Notes: generated by a model not told the origin, from the letters alone. A stretch of 64,000 bases of DNA from Mesorhizobium sp. M1B.F.Ca.ET.045.04.1.1 (GCF_003952465.1 NZ_CP034448.1:5557001-5621000), one strand, 5' to 3'. Positions 17,669-27,179 are shown, counted from the first letter of the stretch. Translations and numbers: made by a program.

Positions 17669-18496
17669 TCACGCTAGCGCGTTCTGAAACGTCCCGGCGA
17701 TCGCGTCGGCGACAAGGGCGGGATCCTCCCAATGCGGGTTGTGACCGCAATCCTGCGCCCATGAGAGACGTGATCCGGCCAGTGCTTCAACCAGGGCCTG
17801 CTGGTGCGCTTCGCCGAAAAGCGGATCGCAGGCACCCGCTATGACCAGCGTCCGGACCCGCACGGCCCGCGCCGTGGCGGTCAGATCAGTCCGGCGGATT
17901 TCTTCGAGAATGGCGCGCCAGCGCGCCGCCGGCATGGCCGAAGCATCCGCCGCCAGGCCGGCAAGAAAGGCCTGCGGCACGCCGGGTCCGCAGGCATGCC
18001 ACCAGTCGTAGAACGGATCGGCCGGCGAGATGGGATCGCGCAGCGCCGCGACGCCGGCGACGAGGGGATGGTCCGGAAGGAAATCGGTCTTCAGCGTGCC
18101 GGCCATGACCACCAGCCCGCCGATCAGTTCCGGATGCCGCGCCGCAAGCGCGATCGACACCATGGCGCCAAGCGAATGGCCGACGACGACCGGCCGCTCG
18201 ACCCGCAAGCGACGGATCAGCCCGGCCATGTCTTCGGCGAAATCGGCAACGGCGCAGCCCTCGCCCGCCTGCGAGGCGCCGTGGCCGCGCAGGTCGGGCA
18301 TGATCAGCCGGTGGCCGGAAAGATGCGGCGCAAGCAGCGAGAAGCTGCGGCTGGTGTCGGTGAAGCCGTGGACGAGCAGCAGCGACGGCTCCGAACCGGC
18401 GACCTCGACATAGGCAAGATCGAGGCCACCGACATCGACGAACCGCTTGCGGCCGGCCCAGGCGCCCTGCTCGGCCTGTTGCTCCGGCAGGTCCAT
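17669..18496 (-). CDS. Alpha/beta-fold hydrolase
   Basis: 275 residues from ATG 18496, preceded by CCGGAGG at ideal spacing; a GTG at 18511 overlapping the upstream stop is the alternative. HGFTDTSRSF gives the oxyanion region, VVGHSLGAMVS the nucleophile elbow Ser, and HNPHWEDP the catalytic His near the C-terminus. Follows the ChoX-like gene in the same direction with a 12-bp gap, so they share an operon. It might hydrolyse a choline- or carnitine-type ester, but this is inference from context. Confidence 0.88.
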   Translation of the reverse strand: MDLPEQQAEQGAWAGRKRFVDVGGLDLAYVEVAGSEPSLLLVHGFTDTSRSFSLLAPHLSGHRLIMPDLRGHGASQAGEGCAVADFAEDMAGLIRRLRVERPVVVGHSLGAMVSIALAARHPELIGGLVVMAGTLKTDFLPDHPLVAGVAALRDPISPADPFYDWWHACGPGVPQAFLAGLAADASAMPAARWRAILEEIRRTDLTATARAVRVRTLVIAGACDPLFGEAHQQALVEALAGSRLSWAQDCGHNPHWEDPALVADAIAGTFQNALA

Positions 18497-18507
18497 TGCC
18501 TCCGGCC

Positions 18508-19440
18508 TCACAGTCCGAGCTTCTCCTTGACCGCGGCAAGGCCGGGCTTGCCGTCGAAAGTGGTGACGCCGGCGAGCCAGGCGTCGAGGCGGTCCTTGTT
18601 CAGGGTGATCGACTTCAGGGCGCCTTCCTCCGGCTTCATGCCGTCATTGATGAGGTAACCCATGCCGACATTCTCCAGATCGATGTCGAAGGCGAGGTTG
18701 TTCAGGAACCGCGCCACATTCGGGCATTGCTGCAGAAAACCCTTGCGCACCTGCGTCGTCACGGTGGCGGCGCCGAAATTCGGGCCGAAGAACTTGTCGC
18801 CGCCGGTCAGGTACTTGAAGTCGTACATCGTGTTCATCGGATGCGGCGCCCAGCCCTGGAAGACGATGAACTGCTTCTCCTTGATCTCGTAACCGACCTC
18901 CGAGAGCATGCCGGCTTCGCTCGACTCGACCACCTGCCAGCCGTCGAGCTGGAACTGAGGGTCGGCGATGGCGTCCATCATCAGCTGGTTCGAGCCGGGC
19001 TCGATGCCGTACATCTTCTTGCCGAACTTGTCGGCGAACTTGTGCAGGTCGGCCACGTCCTTGACGCCGGCTTCCCAGACATAGGTCGGCACGGCGAAGG
19101 TGTATTTCGCGCCGACCAGATTGACGCGGACGTTCTCGATCGAGCCGTCCTGCTTGTAAGGCTCGTAGTAGGTGACCATCGCCGGGTCCCAGTAGCCGAG
19201 GAACAGGTCGAGGTCTTTGTTCTTCATGCCTTCGTAGATGACGTTGATGCCGAGCACCTCGCTCTGCGGCTCATAGCCCAGCGCCTGGAGCAGGACCTTG
19301 GCCACGCCGGTGGTGAAGGCGAGATCGTTCCAGCCGGGCTCGGCCATGCGGACCGCCCTGCACTGCTCGGCATCGGCCGCATGGGCCGTTTGGGCCGCCA
19401 GCATCAGGGCGGCGAGACAGATCGTAAGCATGCGCAACAT
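18508..19440 (-). CDS. Choline/glycine-betaine-type ABC transporter substrate-binding protein (ChoX-like)
   Basis: 310 residues from ATG 19440, chosen for GGAGAACAGGA just upstream and because it gives a compact Sec signal (MLRMLTICLAALMLAAQTAHA). Close in pattern to rhizobial ChoX: MKNKDLDLFLGYWDPAM, GAKYTFAVP, YGIEPGSN, VVESSEAGML and WAPHPMN, whose Trp/Tyr residues form the quaternary-amine box. No permease or ATPase gene is adjacent, so it is either an orphan receptor or pairs with a distant transporter. Divergent from a BetI-like repressor. Confidence 0.88.
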   Translation of the reverse strand: MLRMLTICLAALMLAAQTAHAADAEQCRAVRMAEPGWNDLAFTTGVAKVLLQALGYEPQSEVLGINVIYEGMKNKDLDLFLGYWDPAMVTYYEPYKQDGSIENVRVNLVGAKYTFAVPTYVWEAGVKDVADLHKFADKFGKKMYGIEPGSNQLMMDAIADPQFQLDGWQVVESSEAGMLSEVGYEIKEKQFIVFQGWAPHPMNTMYDFKYLTGGDKFFGPNFGAATVTTQVRKGFLQQCPNVARFLNNLAFDIDLENVGMGYLINDGMKPEEGALKSITLNKDRLDAWLAGVTTFDGKPGLAAVKEKLGL

Positions 19441-19458
19441 TCCTGTTCTCCTCATGTC

Positions 19459-19505
19459 GACCATTTGGTTGACCAACTGGTCATATTATTGTCCCATTGG
19501 TCAAT
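19459..19505. promoter_or_regulatory. BetI-type operator between choX-like and betI-like genes
   Basis: The inner palindrome TTGGTTGACCAA (19465-19476) is coaxial with outer arms GACCA (19459-19463) and TGGTC (19478-19482). A second shorter element, ATTGGTCAAT, is at 19496-19505. The spacing suits a TetR-family dimer pair covering both promoters. Confidence 0.65.
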
Positions 19506-19534
19506 GATTGATCTGAGCGGACGAAAATGTCAAC

Positions 19535-20176
19535 ATGATTCGCGATGCATGGATCGATCCGGTGAAGCTCACACGTCTCAGCGACATACGCCGTAGGGAG
19601 TTGCGGCAGGCGGCCTTCGCGGTGCTGGAGCGCGAGGGCATTGCCGGCGCGACGCTGGAAAAGGTGGCGGCCCAAGCCGGCGCCTCGAAAGGCATCGTGC
19701 TGCATTATTTCCGCAACAAGCAGGAATTGTTCGAGCACGCGATGCGCGAGGCAAATGCCGTGCTGTGCAACGCGGTGGTAGCGCGGCTCATGCGGGCGCG
19801 GACTTCGATGGAGCGGCTGGACGCGGTGATCGAGGGCAATTTCGAGGAGCATCTGTTCCTGCCGCCTCTCTGCCACGCCTGGCTGTCGCTCTGCGCCGAG
19901 GTGCCGCGCGACGAGAAGCTGGCGCGCATCCAGAAGGTGATCCACGCGCGCATGCGCTCGAACCTGTTGTCCGGCCTGCGCGGCCTCGCATCGCCGGAAC
20001 TGGCCGACGAGATCGTGCTCGGCGTCACCGCGCTGATCGACGGGCTGTGGCTGAGGCTCGGCCTGCAGCCGGGCAGCGTCACACGCGAGCAGGCTGTCCG
20101 GCAGGTGAAGGACTATGTCGCAGGGCGGCTTGCCCTGCGACAACCCGCTGCCGCCGGCCTGGCCTCGGCCGGATAA
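19535..20176 (+). CDS. BetI-like TetR family repressor
   Basis: 213 residues. The resemblance to the choline-responsive repressor BetI runs through the protein: IRRRELRQAAFAVL, ATLEKVAAQAGASKGIVLHYFRNKQEL in the HTH, and ALIDGLWLRLGL in the ligand domain. In BetI systems choline relieves repression. Here it is divergent from a ChoX-like binding protein rather than from betBA, so it may control quaternary-amine uptake. Confidence 0.88.
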   Translation: MIRDAWIDPVKLTRLSDIRRRELRQAAFAVLEREGIAGATLEKVAAQAGASKGIVLHYFRNKQELFEHAMREANAVLCNAVVARLMRARTSMERLDAVIEGNFEEHLFLPPLCHAWLSLCAEVPRDEKLARIQKVIHARMRSNLLSGLRGLASPELADEIVLGVTALIDGLWLRLGLQPGSVTREQAVRQVKDYVAGRLALRQPAAAGLASAG

Positions 20177-20262
20177 AGTTCATACCGGACGATAGGCCTT
20201 CGGGTTGACCGCTCGCGCCATTCGGCGCTGCATTCCTGCGCGACAATTGCAGGAGCATGGCG

Positions 20263-21038
20263 ATGCGACTTCACGGCAAGCGGGCGCTGGTCACCGGCGG
20301 GTCGGACGGCATCGGCCTGGCGATCGCCGAAGCTTTTGTCCGCGAAGGCGCCGAGTGCTGATCGTCGGCCGCGACACCGGCAAGCTGGAGACCGCGCGCG
20401 ACACGCTGACCGGAGAGGCTAAAGGCGGCGGCACCGTCGAGACGCTCCCGGCCGATCTCGCCGCCAGCGCCGGCATCGATGCCGTGGCAACCCATATCAG
20501 CCGATCCGGCCGGCCGCTCGACGTCCTCGTCAACAATGCCGGCGTCGCCTATTTCGTGCCGTTCGAAACGGTCAGCGAGGAAGAGTTCCAGCACTCCTTC
20601 GCGCTCAACGTGACGGCGGCGTTCTTTCTCACGCAGCGGCTGCTGCCGCATCTGGGCGCCGGCGCTTCGGTCATCAACATCTCGTCCTACTTCGCCAACA
20701 AGATGATCCCGAAGCGGCCGTCGAGCCTCTATTCGCTGTCGAAAGGCGCGATGAATTCGCTGACCAAGTCGCTCGCCTTCGAGCTCGGCCCGCACGGCAT
20801 CCGCGTCAACGTCATCGCGCCCGGCACCGTCGACACCGCCATGCGGCGGAAGTCGATCGTCACCTTGCCGCAACAGGCGCAAGACGATCTCACGGCCTAT
20901 GTCGAGCGCAGCTATCCGCTCGGCCGGATCGGCCGACCCAGCGATATCGCCGGCATGGCGGTCCATCTCGCCAGCGACGAAGCTGCTTGGACCAGCGGCG
21001 CGATATTTGCGGTCGATGGCGGCTACACGGCGGGGTAA
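20263..21038 (+). pseudogene. Short-chain dehydrogenase/reductase, broken by a frameshift
   Basis: From ATG 20263 (AGGAG 7 bp upstream) the protein begins MRLHGKRALVTGGSDGIGLA, a perfect SDR cofactor loop, then hits TGA at 20359-20361. Adding one G near 20355 (GAG GTG CTG ATC GTC GGC) continues into the remaining SDR: NNAGVAYF, INISSYFANK, YSLSKGAMN and a normal C-terminus at 21038. The downstream frame is open from 20205 only by chance. Either a true inactivating deletion or a base-calling error; the rest of the gene is undamaged. Confidence 0.85.
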
Positions 21039-22000
21039 GGTTGTATATCGGCCATGCTGTCCCAGTCCTTGAATCCGAGTTTCCCCACTTCATCCAGAAC
21101 CTGCTCGCGGACCCAGCGATGCGGCGGCTCGTCGTCGCGGCGGGCGTGCCAGTACATCCTGACCGCAGGCGAAGGTATCGAGATCGGCGGTTGATAAATG
21201 CCGATCGGCAAGGATTTTGCGGCTGCCGTCGCGAACTGCCTTGGGACGGCGGCCAGATAAGGCCCGCTCGCCACCGCGAGCGCAACGGCCTGGAAATGCG
21301 GCAGGGCGAGCGTAACCCGGCGCGTCCGGCCCATCCTGCCCAGCGCGTCGTCGGTGAAGCCCGACATCGAGCCATCGATGGAGCGCAGCGCATGCGGCAG
21401 TTCGCAGAAGAGATCGAGCGGCACCTGCTCGCCCTCGCGGATGCCCGCCTGGCGTAGCTCGACATTGTCTTTCGCCGCGATGATGGCGAAGGGCGAGCCG
21501 AACAGCGGCACGCTGGAGACCCATTCGGCGACCTCCAGCGGACGCTCCAGCGCCACGTCGATCTGATCTTCCTGCAGCAGCCTGGAGACATCGCCGATGG
21601 CGCTATCCAGAAAGCGGAACGAAACGCGCGGCGCCATCGCCGCGATGCGGGCGGCGAATGGCGGCATCAGCAGCATCGAAAAAAAGTCCGCGCCCATGAA
21701 GGTGAAGGTGCGTTCGAGTCTCGCCGGATCGAAGCCGGTCGTGGGCTGGAAGGCGCGCTCGATCTCGCGCAGCGCCGCGCGCACCGGCTCGGCCAGGCTT
21801 TCGGCGCGCGGCGTCGGCACCATGTCGTTGCCGCGCCTCACGAAAAGCTGGTCGTTGAGCGCATGGCGCAGGCGGTTGAGCGCCGCGCTCACGGCTGGCT
21901 GGCTGAGGCCGATCTGCTCGCCGGCGCGCGTCACGCTCTTCTCGCGCAACAGCGCGTCGAGGACTCTCACCAGATTGAGATCCAGAGCGTTCAAATTCAT
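21023..22000 (-). CDS. LysR family transcriptional regulator
   Basis: 325 residues from MNLNALDLNLVRVLDALL. The winged HTH (VTRAGEQIGLSQPAVSAALNRLRHAL) is at about 20-45, followed by the periplasmic-binding-like effector domain. Divergent from a cupin gene 103 bp away, the probable target. Overlaps the SDR 3' end by 16 bp. Confidence 0.92.
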   Translation of the reverse strand: MNLNALDLNLVRVLDALLREKSVTRAGEQIGLSQPAVSAALNRLRHALNDQLFVRRGNDMVPTPRAESLAEPVRAALREIERAFQPTTGFDPARLERTFTFMGADFFSMLLMPPFAARIAAMAPRVSFRFLDSAIGDVSRLLQEDQIDVALERPLEVAEWVSSVPLFGSPFAIIAAKDNVELRQAGIREGEQVPLDLFCELPHALRSIDGSMSGFTDDALGRMGRTRRVTLALPHFQAVALAVASGPYLAAVPRQFATAAAKSLPIGIYQPPISIPSPAVRMYWHARRDDEPPHRWVREQVLDEVGKLGFKDWDSMADIQPYPAV

Positions 22001-22103
22001 CGCATCAATCCGCCCCATACGATCATTCGATTTCCATCGCCCGCCCGTCCCTGGTTAGGTCGCGTCGACGCCGCTTCGCCGGCCCAACAAGGGGAAAGCA
22101 GCC

Positions 22104-22583
22104 ATGACAATGATCAACAGCGCCATCACAGGCAAGGAACTCCTTTGGTTCAACAACACGCTCGTTGCCATCCAGGTCTCCGCGGCCGACGGCGAGGACG
22201 GCATCTGCGTCATCGAGCATCGTCTGCCCTATGGCGATTCTCCACCGCTGCATGTGCACCGGAACGAGGATGAGATTTTTCACATCATCGAGGGGCGGAT
22301 GCGGTTCCAGATCAACGGTCATGAGCAGATGGTCGGCTCCGGCGAGACCGTCATCGCGCCGAAAGGCCTGCCGCATACGTTCAAGGTCGAATCCCCGGAA
22401 GGTGCGCATACGCTCACCGTCACGCGCGGCTCGGATTTCGAGACGATGGTGCGCCAGGCGAGCCGGCCGGCGGAACGGCCGAACCTGCCGCCGCCGGCCG
22501 AGCCGACGCCCGAGATGATTGAAGTGCTGACCAGAATTTGCCGGGCGAACGGCATCGATATTCTGGGGCCGCCGATGGGGTGA
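22104..22583 (+). CDS. Cupin domain protein
   Basis: 159 residues. The cupin metal motifs are PLHVHRNEDEIFHIIEGRMRF (His-X-His and Glu ligands, about residues 49-68) and PKGLPHTF (third His). Small single-domain cupins of this type are often enzymes or sensors whose substrate is unknown. Likely regulated by the divergent LysR protein. GGGGAAAGCAGCC precedes the ATG. Confidence 0.88.
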   Translation: MTMINSAITGKELLWFNNTLVAIQVSAADGEDGICVIEHRLPYGDSPPLHVHRNEDEIFHIIEGRMRFQINGHEQMVGSGETVIAPKGLPHTFKVESPEGAHTLTVTRGSDFETMVRQASRPAERPNLPPPAEPTPEMIEVLTRICRANGIDILGPPMG

Positions 22584-22743
22584 GTAATCTCCCCCCTTGA
22601 GGGGAGATGGCCGGCAGGCCAGAGGGGGTCGCCTCACGTAGAGCGCCGACGTCTTGCTGAAGCGAAGAGAGGTTGGCGCTTCACGCGCGGCGACCCCCTC
22701 TGTCGCCTTCGGCGACATCTCCCCCTCAAGGGGGGAGATTACC
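22583..22743. repeat. RIME-like repeat, second complete copy
   Basis: Same arms as the copy at 1880-2045: GGAGATGGCCGGCAGGCCAG then GAGGGGGTCGC on the left and GGCGACCCCCTCTGTCGCC plus TCGGCGACATCTCCCCCTCA on the right. The centre (about 22645-22680) also resembles copy 1. It begins at the stop codon of the cupin gene. Confidence 0.85.
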
Positions 22744-22851
22744 AGCGCTACCTTCAAACCGATTTGCATCGCTCTCCCCCGCAATCTCCGCTTGATGCGT
22801 TTTGTGCAACGCGATAGGCCGTTGCGCACATCGACAGACCGGAGATTTCCC

Positions 22852-24249
22852 GTGAGCGCTGAAAAGACCAGAACCGAAACCGATACGTTCGGTCCCATCG
22901 AGGTCGCGGCCGACCGTTATTGGGGCGCGCAGGCGCAACGCTCATTGGGCAATTTCAAGATCGGCTGGGAAAAGCAGCCGGCCTCGATCGTCCGCGCGCT
23001 CGGCGTCATCAAGCGCGCCGCGGCCGAAGTGAACATGGAGATGAAGCGGCTCGACCCCACCGTCGGCAAGGCGATCGTCGAGGCCGCGCAGGAAGTGATC
23101 GACGGCAAGCTCGACGACCATTTCCCGCTGGTGGTGTGGCAGACGGGCTCGGGCACGCAGTCCAACATGAACGCCAACGAAGTGATCTCCAACCGGGCGA
23201 TCGAGATGCTCGGCGGCGTCATGGGCTCGAAGAAGCCGGTGCACCCGAACGACCACGTCAATATGAGCCAGTCGTCGAACGACACCTACCCCACGGCCAT
23301 GCACATCGCCTGTGCCGAGCGGGTCGCACACCACCTGATCCCTGCCTTGCACCACCTGCACAAGGCGCTCGACGCCAAAGCCCGCGCCTTCAATCACATC
23401 ATCAAGATCGGCCGCACCCATACGCAGGACGCCACGCCGCTGACGCTCGGCCAGGAATTTTCCGGCTATGCCGCGCAGGTCGCCTCCTCGATCAAGCGCA
23501 TAGAGCAGACGCTGCCCGGCCTGCAGGAACTGGCGCAGGGCGGCACGGCCGTCGGCACCGGCCTCAACGCGCCGGTGGGTTTTGCCGAGAAGGTGGCAGA
23601 CCGCATCGCTTCGATCACCGGCATTTCCTTCGTCACCGCGCCGAACAAGTTCGAGGCACTTGCCGCGCATGACTCCATGGTCTTCTCGCATGGCGCGATC
23701 AACGCGGCGGCCGCCGCGCTGTTCAAGATCGCCAACGATATCCGCTTCCTCGGCTCCGGCCCGCGCTCGGGCCTCGGCGAGCTGTCGCTGCCGGAGAACG
23801 AGCCGGGCTCCTCGATCATGCCGGGCAAGGTCAACCCGACCCAGTGCGAGGCGCTGACGCAGGTCTGCGTGCAGGTGTTCGGCAACAACGCCGCGCTCAC
23901 CTTCGCCGGCAGCCAGGGCCATTTCGAGCTCAACGTCTACAACCCGCTGATGGCCTACAATTTCCTGCAGTCGGTGCAGTTGCTCGCCGATGCGTCGGTC
24001 TCGTTCACCGACAATTGCGTAGTCGGCATCGAGGCGCGGGAAGACAACATCAAGGCGGCGCTCGACCGTTCGCTGATGCTGGTGACGGCGCTCGCTCCCA
24101 CCATCGGTTACGACAACGCCGCCAAGATCGCCAAGACCGCGCACAAGAACGGCACCACGCTGCGCGAGGAAGCTCTTGCCACCGGGCTGGTCAGCGAGGC
24201 CGATTACGACCGGCTGGTGCGCCCGCAGGACATGACGCATCCGGGGTAG
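22852..24249 (+). CDS. fumC: Class II fumarate hydratase
   Basis: 465 residues from GTG 22852 (CGGAGATTT upstream); a longer reading from 22654 runs through the repeat and is rejected. Iron-independent fumarase of the citric acid cycle, a cytoplasmic homotetramer. Signatures: SGTQSNMNANEV, NDHVNMSQSSNDTYPTAMH, GRTHTQDATPLTLGQE and the superfamily motif SSIMPGKVNPTQCE. Length and motifs are complete. Stand-alone gene. Confidence 0.97.
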   Translation: MSAEKTRTETDTFGPIEVAADRYWGAQAQRSLGNFKIGWEKQPASIVRALGVIKRAAAEVNMEMKRLDPTVGKAIVEAAQEVIDGKLDDHFPLVVWQTGSGTQSNMNANEVISNRAIEMLGGVMGSKKPVHPNDHVNMSQSSNDTYPTAMHIACAERVAHHLIPALHHLHKALDAKARAFNHIIKIGRTHTQDATPLTLGQEFSGYAAQVASSIKRIEQTLPGLQELAQGGTAVGTGLNAPVGFAEKVADRIASITGISFVTAPNKFEALAAHDSMVFSHGAINAAAAALFKIANDIRFLGSGPRSGLGELSLPENEPGSSIMPGKVNPTQCEALTQVCVQVFGNNAALTFAGSQGHFELNVYNPLMAYNFLQSVQLLADASVSFTDNCVVGIEAREDNIKAALDRSLMLVTALAPTIGYDNAAKIAKTAHKNGTTLREEALATGLVSEADYDRLVRPQDMTHPG

Positions 24250-24291
24250 TTCCTCGGCGCGGCAAATCGCAGACGTTCACAATTGGCTGAC

Positions 24292-24489
24292 GCCTCCCCA
24301 ACGTCGTCATCCACGGGCGGAGCAGGAGCGAAGCTCCTGCGCAGACCCTGGGATCCATGCCGTAACCTTGGCCGAAGGGCACAGCGGAACAGAATTCTGC
24401 ACCGCGGCGGCTGCTTTGAAGTCACGGAATGGATCCTCGGGTCTGCGCTGCGTCGCTTCGCTCCTTGCTTCGCCCGTGGATGACGAAGC
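24292..24489. repeat. Third repeat family, long inverted repeat with unique centre
   Basis: Left arm GTCATCCACGGGCGGAGCAG then GAGCGAAGCTCCTGCGCAGA; right arm CTGCGTCGCTTCGCTCCTTG then CTTCGCCCGTGGATGACGAA. About 75 bp of variable centre lies between. A related copy is at 39728-39957. It has the form of a small non-autonomous palindromic element. The remaining 24490-24671 holds only the promoter region of the DoxX gene. Confidence 0.75.
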
Positions 24490-24671
24490 CATAGGGATTT
24501 TGCGGCAGCACAATTTGCTCCCCGAACCCAATCCGCCGACATGAATTTCGCGTCGACCGCGGAACCGTGGGACAATAGGTTCTGTGAACAATGTGTCGCC
24601 ACATAGGTGGCTTTGGTGAACAGTCTTCGTCGTCTATCTGACTGGCATTCAACCCCATTCGGAGACTCGCC

Positions 24672-25094
24672 ATGTCCATCAACACTTCCGCCGCTACCGC
24701 CGGCACCGCGTCCAACAGCTCCACCACGATCCTGCTCGGCCGCATCCTGCTCGCGGTCATCTTCCTGCTTTCCGGCTTCGGCAAGCTCACCGCCATTTCC
24801 GGCACTGCCGGATACTTCGGCGCCCTCGGTCTGCCGTTGCCGACCGTAACGGCTGTTGTCGTCGGCCTGATCGAACTGCTCGGCGGCCTTGCCATTCTCG
24901 TCGGCTTCCAGACGCGGATCGCCGCCTGGGTGCTCGCCATCTTCACGATCGCCACCGGGCTGGTCGCTCATACCGGCTGGGCCGACCAGATGCAGATGAT
25001 CCAGTTCCTCAAGAACCTCGCCATCACCGGAGGCTTCATCCTGCTGGCCTCGTCGGGCGCCGGCGCCTATTCGATCGACGCCAAGCGCGGCTGA
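24672..25094 (+). CDS. DoxX family membrane protein (first of two)
   Basis: 140 residues with four hydrophobic helices; LGRILLAVIFLLSGFGKL and GLPLPTVTAVVVGLIELLGG are DoxX hallmarks. Inner-membrane protein of the DoxX/SURF4-like group, linked in some bacteria to redox homeostasis. Followed 120 bp later by a paralogue of the same length. Confidence 0.88.
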   Translation: MSINTSAATAGTASNSSTTILLGRILLAVIFLLSGFGKLTAISGTAGYFGALGLPLPTVTAVVVGLIELLGGLAILVGFQTRIAAWVLAIFTIATGLVAHTGWADQMQMIQFLKNLAITGGFILLASSGAGAYSIDAKRG

Positions 25095-25214
25095 AGTTTT
25101 TCCTCCAGGCCGAAATGAATGCGGTGCGGAATTTTCCGCGCCGCTTTTTCGTTTTCCGGTTGTAGGCGTAGACTGCGCCGGCAGCCGGCCTGATGCCGGC
25201 AAGGGAGGTGACCA

Positions 25215-25637
25215 ATGCCCCGCAACGCATTGCTTCTCGTCTCGCGGCTGCTGCTCGCCGCGTTGTTCGTGCCCTCCGGTTTCCAGGCGCTCACCAACAT
25301 CGCCGGCACGACCAGCTATTTCGCCGGCCTCGGCCTGCCGCTGCCGACTTTAGCCGCCTGGGGCACCGGCCTGTTCGAGCTGATCGCCGGACTGTTGATC
25401 CTGATCGGCTTCCAGACGCGGATCGCAGCAATGCTGCTTGCCGCCTTCTCGATCGCAGCCGGCTTCATCGGCCATTACGGTCAGGGTGCCGACGACGCGA
25501 CTTTAGTCTTCATGCACCAGCAGATGCTGATGAAGGACATCGCCATCGCCGGCGGCTTCCTGGCGCTCGCCATGGCCGGCGCGGGCGCGTGGTCGGCGGA
25601 CGGACGCGGCTTCGGCATCGGCGCCGAGGTGACGTGA
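25215..25637 (+). CDS. DoxX family membrane protein (second of two)
   Basis: 140 residues with four helices; SRLLLAALFVPSGFQALTNI, GLGLPLPTLAAWGTG and GFQTRIAAMLLAAFSIAAGF align block for block with the gene at 24672. GGGAGG precedes the ATG. Probably a tandem duplication that has since diverged. Confidence 0.88.
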   Translation: MPRNALLLVSRLLLAALFVPSGFQALTNIAGTTSYFAGLGLPLPTLAAWGTGLFELIAGLLILIGFQTRIAAMLLAAFSIAAGFIGHYGQGADDATLVFMHQQMLMKDIAIAGGFLALAMAGAGAWSADGRGFGIGAEVT

Positions 25638-25643
25638 GCCAAT

Positions 25644-27179
25644 CTATTTCACCGAAACGCTCGGCCCGCCCTCGACCGCCAGCACCAGGCGGCGGTTGGT
25701 GATGCGCGCCAGTTGCGCCAGCCGACCGGCGGGGCGCTCGCCATAGAGGTCGGCAAGCGATGCCGGCAGCACCAGCGCCAGCGCGCCATTGCCGCGGCTT
25801 TCCCATTTCAGCCGCGGCATCACGCCCGGCATCGCCGCCGTGAGCAGGTAGACGACACGCATCATCGCCGCGAGCACGCGCGCGCGCTCGAGCACGCGCG
25901 GCGGCGCCAGCGCCTTGATCTCGGGCGCTATGCCATCGTTGAAGATGCCGTCATGCCGGTAGGCGCTGGCTAAAGCCAGATAGGCGCGGCCGGGATGGTC
26001 GACGCCGATGAAAGAGGCATGCGCGATGATGTTGAGCGACTGCCTGCCGCGATATTCCGGGTGGGCGCGCCAGCCGATATCGGCGAGCAGGCAGGCGGCG
26101 TGGCGGTAGCGCGCCTCGTCCAACGTCTCGTCGACGCCGAAGGCCTTGAAGGCCTTGCCGGTCCATTCGACGAGGTCGTGCGCGTGGTGGACCGAGCGCG
26201 AGCGCAAAAGCGCCAGCTCTTCGGCGGCCGAGATCAGCGGATCGGCTTTCTGCTCGGCCGCGTCGAGCAGCGAATAGAGGAAGCCTTCGCGCACGCCTTG
26301 GGCCGAGACGATGATCTTCGACGGCTGCATCGCCGCCATGATCTCCTGCAGCACGACCGCGCCGTAGGGTAAGAGCGAGCGGCGGTTCTTGGAGACGCCC
26401 TCGATGCCCCGGACCTTCTCGACCTCGCCCTTGGCCACCTGCCTGAGGAAGCTCTGGGCGCTATCGGCGCCGATCTCGTAATGATGCATCACGCCAAGCG
26501 GGTAGTTGTTCATCTCCATGTGCAGCCGGGCGAGGTTTCGCCAGGTGCCGCCGACGGCGTAGAAGACCCTGCCCTGCCCGCCCTTCAAAAGCTTCGCCCG
26601 CGCCAATTCCTGGCGGGTGATCTTCTGTGCCTGGACCAGCGAGTTCTTCGCCATATCCTGCAGGCGCAGGCCGCCCAGCGGCAGCGTGATGCCGTCGCCG
26701 ATCGCCTCGCCATTGATGTCGACGAGCTCCAGGCTGCCGCCGCCAAGGTCGCCGGCGATGCCGTTGGCCGGATAGAAACCGGAGATGATGCCGAGCGCCG
26801 AATAATGCGCCTCCTGGCGGCCGGAAAGCACGCGGATCTCGGTCTTCAGCACGTCCTCGGCGCGGTGGATGAAGTCCGGGCCGTTGACCGCCTCGCGCGC
26901 CGCCGCGGTCGCCAGCACGAACATGTGCTCGGCGCCGGCCTGATCCGAAAGCGCGCGAAAACGGCGGAACTCCTCCATCGAGCGCGTCACCGCCTCGGGA
27001 TCGAGCTTGCCCGTCGAAACGATGCCGCGACCAAGCCCGGCCAGCATCTTTTCGTTGAACAAAAGCGTCGGCGAGCGCGCCAGCCCTTCATAGACGACGA
27101 GGCGGATCGAGTTCGATCCGATGTCGATGATCGACAGCGGCCGCCGGTCCTGGAGCCGGCCCTGGGAGACTGAAATCAC
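25644..27179 (-). CDS. ppx: Exopolyphosphatase (Ppx/GppA family)
   Basis: 511 residues. SIIDIGSNSIRLVVYE at the N-terminus and GDLGGGSLELVDI near residue 155 are the ASKHA phosphate-binding loops; the C-terminal half is HD-like. Releases terminal phosphate from polyphosphate. The GTG start overlaps the ppk stop (GTGA, 27176-27179), so translation is coupled with the synthesising enzyme upstream. Confidence 0.94.
   Translation of the reverse strand: MISVSQGRLQDRRPLSIIDIGSNSIRLVVYEGLARSPTLLFNEKMLAGLGRGIVSTGKLDPEAVTRSMEEFRRFRALSDQAGAEHMFVLATAAAREAVNGPDFIHRAEDVLKTEIRVLSGRQEAHYSALGIISGFYPANGIAGDLGGGSLELVDINGEAIGDGITLPLGGLRLQDMAKNSLVQAQKITRQELARAKLLKGGQGRVFYAVGGTWRNLARLHMEMNNYPLGVMHHYEIGADSAQSFLRQVAKGEVEKVRGIEGVSKNRRSLLPYGAVVLQEIMAAMQPSKIIVSAQGVREGFLYSLLDAAEQKADPLISAAEELALLRSRSVHHAHDLVEWTGKAFKAFGVDETLDEARYRHAACLLADIGWRAHPEYRGRQSLNIIAHASFIGVDHPGRAYLALASAYRHDGIFNDGIAPEIKALAPPRVLERARVLAAMMRVVYLLTAAMPGVMPRLKWESRGNGALALVLPASLADLYGERPAGRLAQLARITNRRLVLAVEGGPSVSVK

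Noticed and set aside
22654..22851. N-terminal extension of fumarase through the RIME-like repeat
   Set aside because: The GTG at 22852 with a ribosome site gives the standard fumarase length; the extension encodes repeat sequence.
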